DNA of 64,000 nucleotides, taken from JALHNI01 sp965229305 (GTDB lineage Bacteria; Acidobacteriota; Terriglobia; Bryobacterales; Bryobacteraceae). Position 1 is the stretch's first letter. Each line of letters begins with the position of its first letter. Of the stretch, positions 62,421 to 64,000 are shown piece by piece. The notes beneath the pieces were generated by a model. The model did no database searches. It was not told the DNA's origin and was given only the letters and a program-made list of their open reading frames with translations. The position numbers and the translations under genes were made by a program. The DNA lies in the NCBI GenBank assembly GCA_965229305.1, contig CBDDIZ010000042.1, positions 826,861 to 890,860 of the forward strand. The letters are read 5' to 3'.

Positions 62421-62971
62421 GCGCGTTCGAGATATTCGCCGTCGGTGGTCGACACGCGGATCTTCTCGCCCTGGCCGATAAACGGCGGTACCGTCACCAC
62501 CAGACCCGTCTCCATCGTCGCCGGCTTGCCGACGTTCGACACCGACGCGCCCTTGATGCCCGGCTCGGTTTCCATCACCGTCATCACGATGGCCGGCGGC
62601 AGTTCCACGCTGATCGGACGCTCCTCGAAGAACGTCACCTTCACCTTCAGCTGCGGAATCAGATAGTTGACGTTATCGCCCAACAGATCTTCGCTCAAGT
62701 GGATCTGCTCGTAGTTCTCGATGTTCATGAAGTGGTAGTCCGTACCGTCTTTGTACAGGAACTCCATGTCCGCATCGTCCAGGCTCACCTTTTCCACCTG
62801 ATCGGTGGAGGCAAAGCGGTGTTCAGCGAACGAACCGCTCTTCAATCCCCGCATTTTTACTTGCACGAAAGCCCGCAGGTTGCCAGGCGTACGGTGCACA
62901 AAACTAAAGATCGAGTAGAGTTCCCCGTTGAACTTGATCACGTTTCCAGGGCGAATCTGTGTGGCTTGCAT
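62417..62971 (-). CDS. efp: Translation elongation factor P
   Basis: 184 residues from the ATG at 62971 (13 in-frame codons upstream lack homology). Three OB/KOW domains are intact: QIRPGNVIKFNGELYSIFSFVHRTPGNLRAFVQVKMRGLKSG; FLYKDGTDYHFMNIENYEQIHL; and EPGIKGASVSNVGKPATMETGLVVTVPPFIGQGEKIRVSTTDGEYLER. The loop tip that is Lys34 in E. coli is Asn31 here (TPGNLR). It rescues ribosomes stalled at polyproline. Divergent from guaB by 41 bp. Confidence 0.95.
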   Translation of the reverse strand: MQATQIRPGNVIKFNGELYSIFSFVHRTPGNLRAFVQVKMRGLKSGSFAEHRFASTDQVEKVSLDDADMEFLYKDGTDYHFMNIENYEQIHLSEDLLGDNVNYLIPQLKVKVTFFEERPISVELPPAIVMTVMETEPGIKGASVSNVGKPATMETGLVVTVPPFIGQGEKIRVSTTDGEYLERA

Positions 62972-63012
62972 AGCTGTCTTTGTTAGTTTATCAGCTACAA
63001 TGCAGGACAAGC

Positions 63013-64000
63013 ATGATTCCGGAGTTTATCCCTGAAGGCCTCACGTTCGATGACATTCTCCTGGTTCCGGCCCGCAGCGGAGTACTTCCCACCCAAGTTG
63101 ATACAAGGACTTGGTTTACGCGTTCCATCCCGCTGAATATTCCCGTCGTCAGCTCCGCCATGGACACCGTCACGGAGTCCCATCTTGCCATCGCCCTCTC
63201 CCAGCAGGGCGGCATCGGCGTCATCCATCGCAACATGTCGATCGAGCGCCAGGCCGAAGAAGTCGACCGCGTCAAACGCTCCGAAAGCGGCATGATCGTC
63301 GACCCCTTCACCACCCACCCCGATCAGCCCATCTCCGTCGCCCTCGACCTCATGCGCCAATACCGCATCTCCGGCGTCCCCGTCGTCGACGACCACAACA
63401 AGCTCGTCGGCATCCTCACCAACCGCGACCTCCGCTTCGAAACCGACTTCAGTCAGCCCATCGCCAACCGCATGACCAAGGACCCCCTCATCACGGTCCC
63501 CGTCGGCACCACCCTCGAAGCCGCTGAAATCGCCCTCCGCAAACATCGCGTCGAAAAGCTCCTCGTCGTCGACGAAACCGGTGCCCTCAAAGGCCTCATC
63601 ACCGTCAAAGACATTCAGAAGAAGCTCAAGTACCCCAACGCCGCCAAAGACAATCAGGGCCGCCTGCGCGTCGCTGCCGCCATCGGCTCCACGGGTGACT
63701 TCCTCGAACGCGCCGCCGAACTCGTCCGCAAAAAGGTCGATGCCATCGTCATCGATTCCGCCCATGGTCACTCCGAAGGCGTCCTCGCCGCCGTCAAAGC
63801 CATCAAGACGCAATACCCCGAAGTCCAACTCGTCGCCGGCAACGTCGCCACCTACGAAGGCGCGCGCGACCTGGTGGAACTCGGCATCGATGGCGTCAAA
63901 GTCGGCATCGGCCCCGGCTCCATCTGCACCACTCGCGTCGTCTCCGGTGCCGGCGTGCCGCAGGTGACCGCCATCGCCGAAACCGTCAAAGCCACCCGCC
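63013..64000 (+). CDS. guaB: IMP dehydrogenase (5' part, runs off the window)
   Basis: ATG at 63013, open to the edge (about 329 residues of about 490). N-terminal EFIPEGLTFDDILLVPARSGVLP, VVSSAMDTVTESHLAIALSQQGGIGVIHRNMSIERQAEEV, two CBS motifs (MRQYRISGVPVVDDHNKLVGILTNRDLRF and LRKHRVEKLLVVDETGALKGLIT). The barrel loop GIGPGSICTTRVVSGAGVPQ carries the catalytic Cys. It converts IMP to XMP, the committing step to guanine nucleotides. Confidence 0.96.
   Translation, partial: MIPEFIPEGLTFDDILLVPARSGVLPTQVDTRTWFTRSIPLNIPVVSSAMDTVTESHLAIALSQQGGIGVIHRNMSIERQAEEVDRVKRSESGMIVDPFTTHPDQPISVALDLMRQYRISGVPVVDDHNKLVGILTNRDLRFETDFSQPIANRMTKDPLITVPVGTTLEAAEIALRKHRVEKLLVVDETGALKGLITVKDIQKKLKYPNAAKDNQGRLRVAAAIGSTGDFLERAAELVRKKVDAIVIDSAHGHSEGVLAAVKAIKTQYPEVQLVAGNVATYEGARDLVELGIDGVKVGIGPGSICTTRVVSGAGVPQVTAIAETVKATR

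Overview
The window is a GC-rich, densely coded bacterial chromosome segment of 64 kb. I found no tRNA, rRNA, CRISPR array, insertion sequence or prophage, and no gene-free stretch above about 200 bp. The mix points to an Acidobacteriota genome, probably of the Bryobacterales/Solibacter type: many secreted proteins, a quinoprotein with a c-type cytochrome partner, an S8 protease with a VVWG-repeat tail, PafA-type phosphatase, menaquinone methylation, and an EF-P with the HRTPGN tip. The taxonomy is inferred from protein character, not from a search.

Layout. 1-6.8 kb (minus strand) holds exported proteins: DUF4331, a NicO-type metal exporter, a PafA-like phosphatase, two small secreted proteins and an SMP-30 lactonase. 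6.9-12.3 kb (plus) holds diheme cytochrome c, quinoprotein, beta-barrel and S9 peptidase genes. 12.3-16.9 kb holds a translationally coupled rmlA-rmlC-rmlB operon (no rmlD), a cupin, a threonine dehydratase-like enzyme and a 2-hydroxyacid dehydrogenase. 17-20 kb holds a single-module Clp-type AAA+ protein, UDP-GlcNAc 2-epimerase and IF-1. 20-24 kb holds SDR-fdhD and DUF2760-Hsp70. 24-32 kb is mixed metabolism and includes an S8 protease, a PfkB kinase, and a divergent Lrp/unknown-gene pair with a well-formed promoter and triple operator. 32-36 kb holds a membrane protein with a very long hydrophilic low-complexity tail, followed by a VIT/VWA protein. 36-42.5 kb is housekeeping: menG, aroB, mscL, hslVU, a lipoprotein and an M16 peptidase. 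42.5-47 kb holds TPM, nucleotidyltransferase-like and LemA genes, then two pentose-oxidation enzymes (2,5-dioxovalerate dehydrogenase and a FAH-fold dehydratase). 47-50 kb holds a sigma/anti-sigma/Spy-like stress cluster and two unknown genes. 50-57.5 kb holds a GAF-ANTAR regulator, a sugar-export permease, DUF5612, KdsC-like, TilS, FtsH and a HAD phosphatase. 57.4-64 kb holds a formylglycine-generating enzyme paired with a parvulin, a frameshifted membrane pyrophosphatase, a frameshifted Uma2 gene, EF-P and the start of IMP dehydrogenase.

The most notable observations are: (1) a CVPSR sulfatase-type motif at the N-terminus of the FGE itself, coupled to a cytoplasmic parvulin; (2) a Wzt-C-like beta-sandwich fused to a Wzm-type permease; (3) the Lrp operator laid over a consensus promoter; (4) two single-base frameshifts 1.4 kb apart, in hppA and Uma2; (5) hexapeptide VVWG repeats on a protease; and (6) several perfect inverted repeats in short intergenic gaps.
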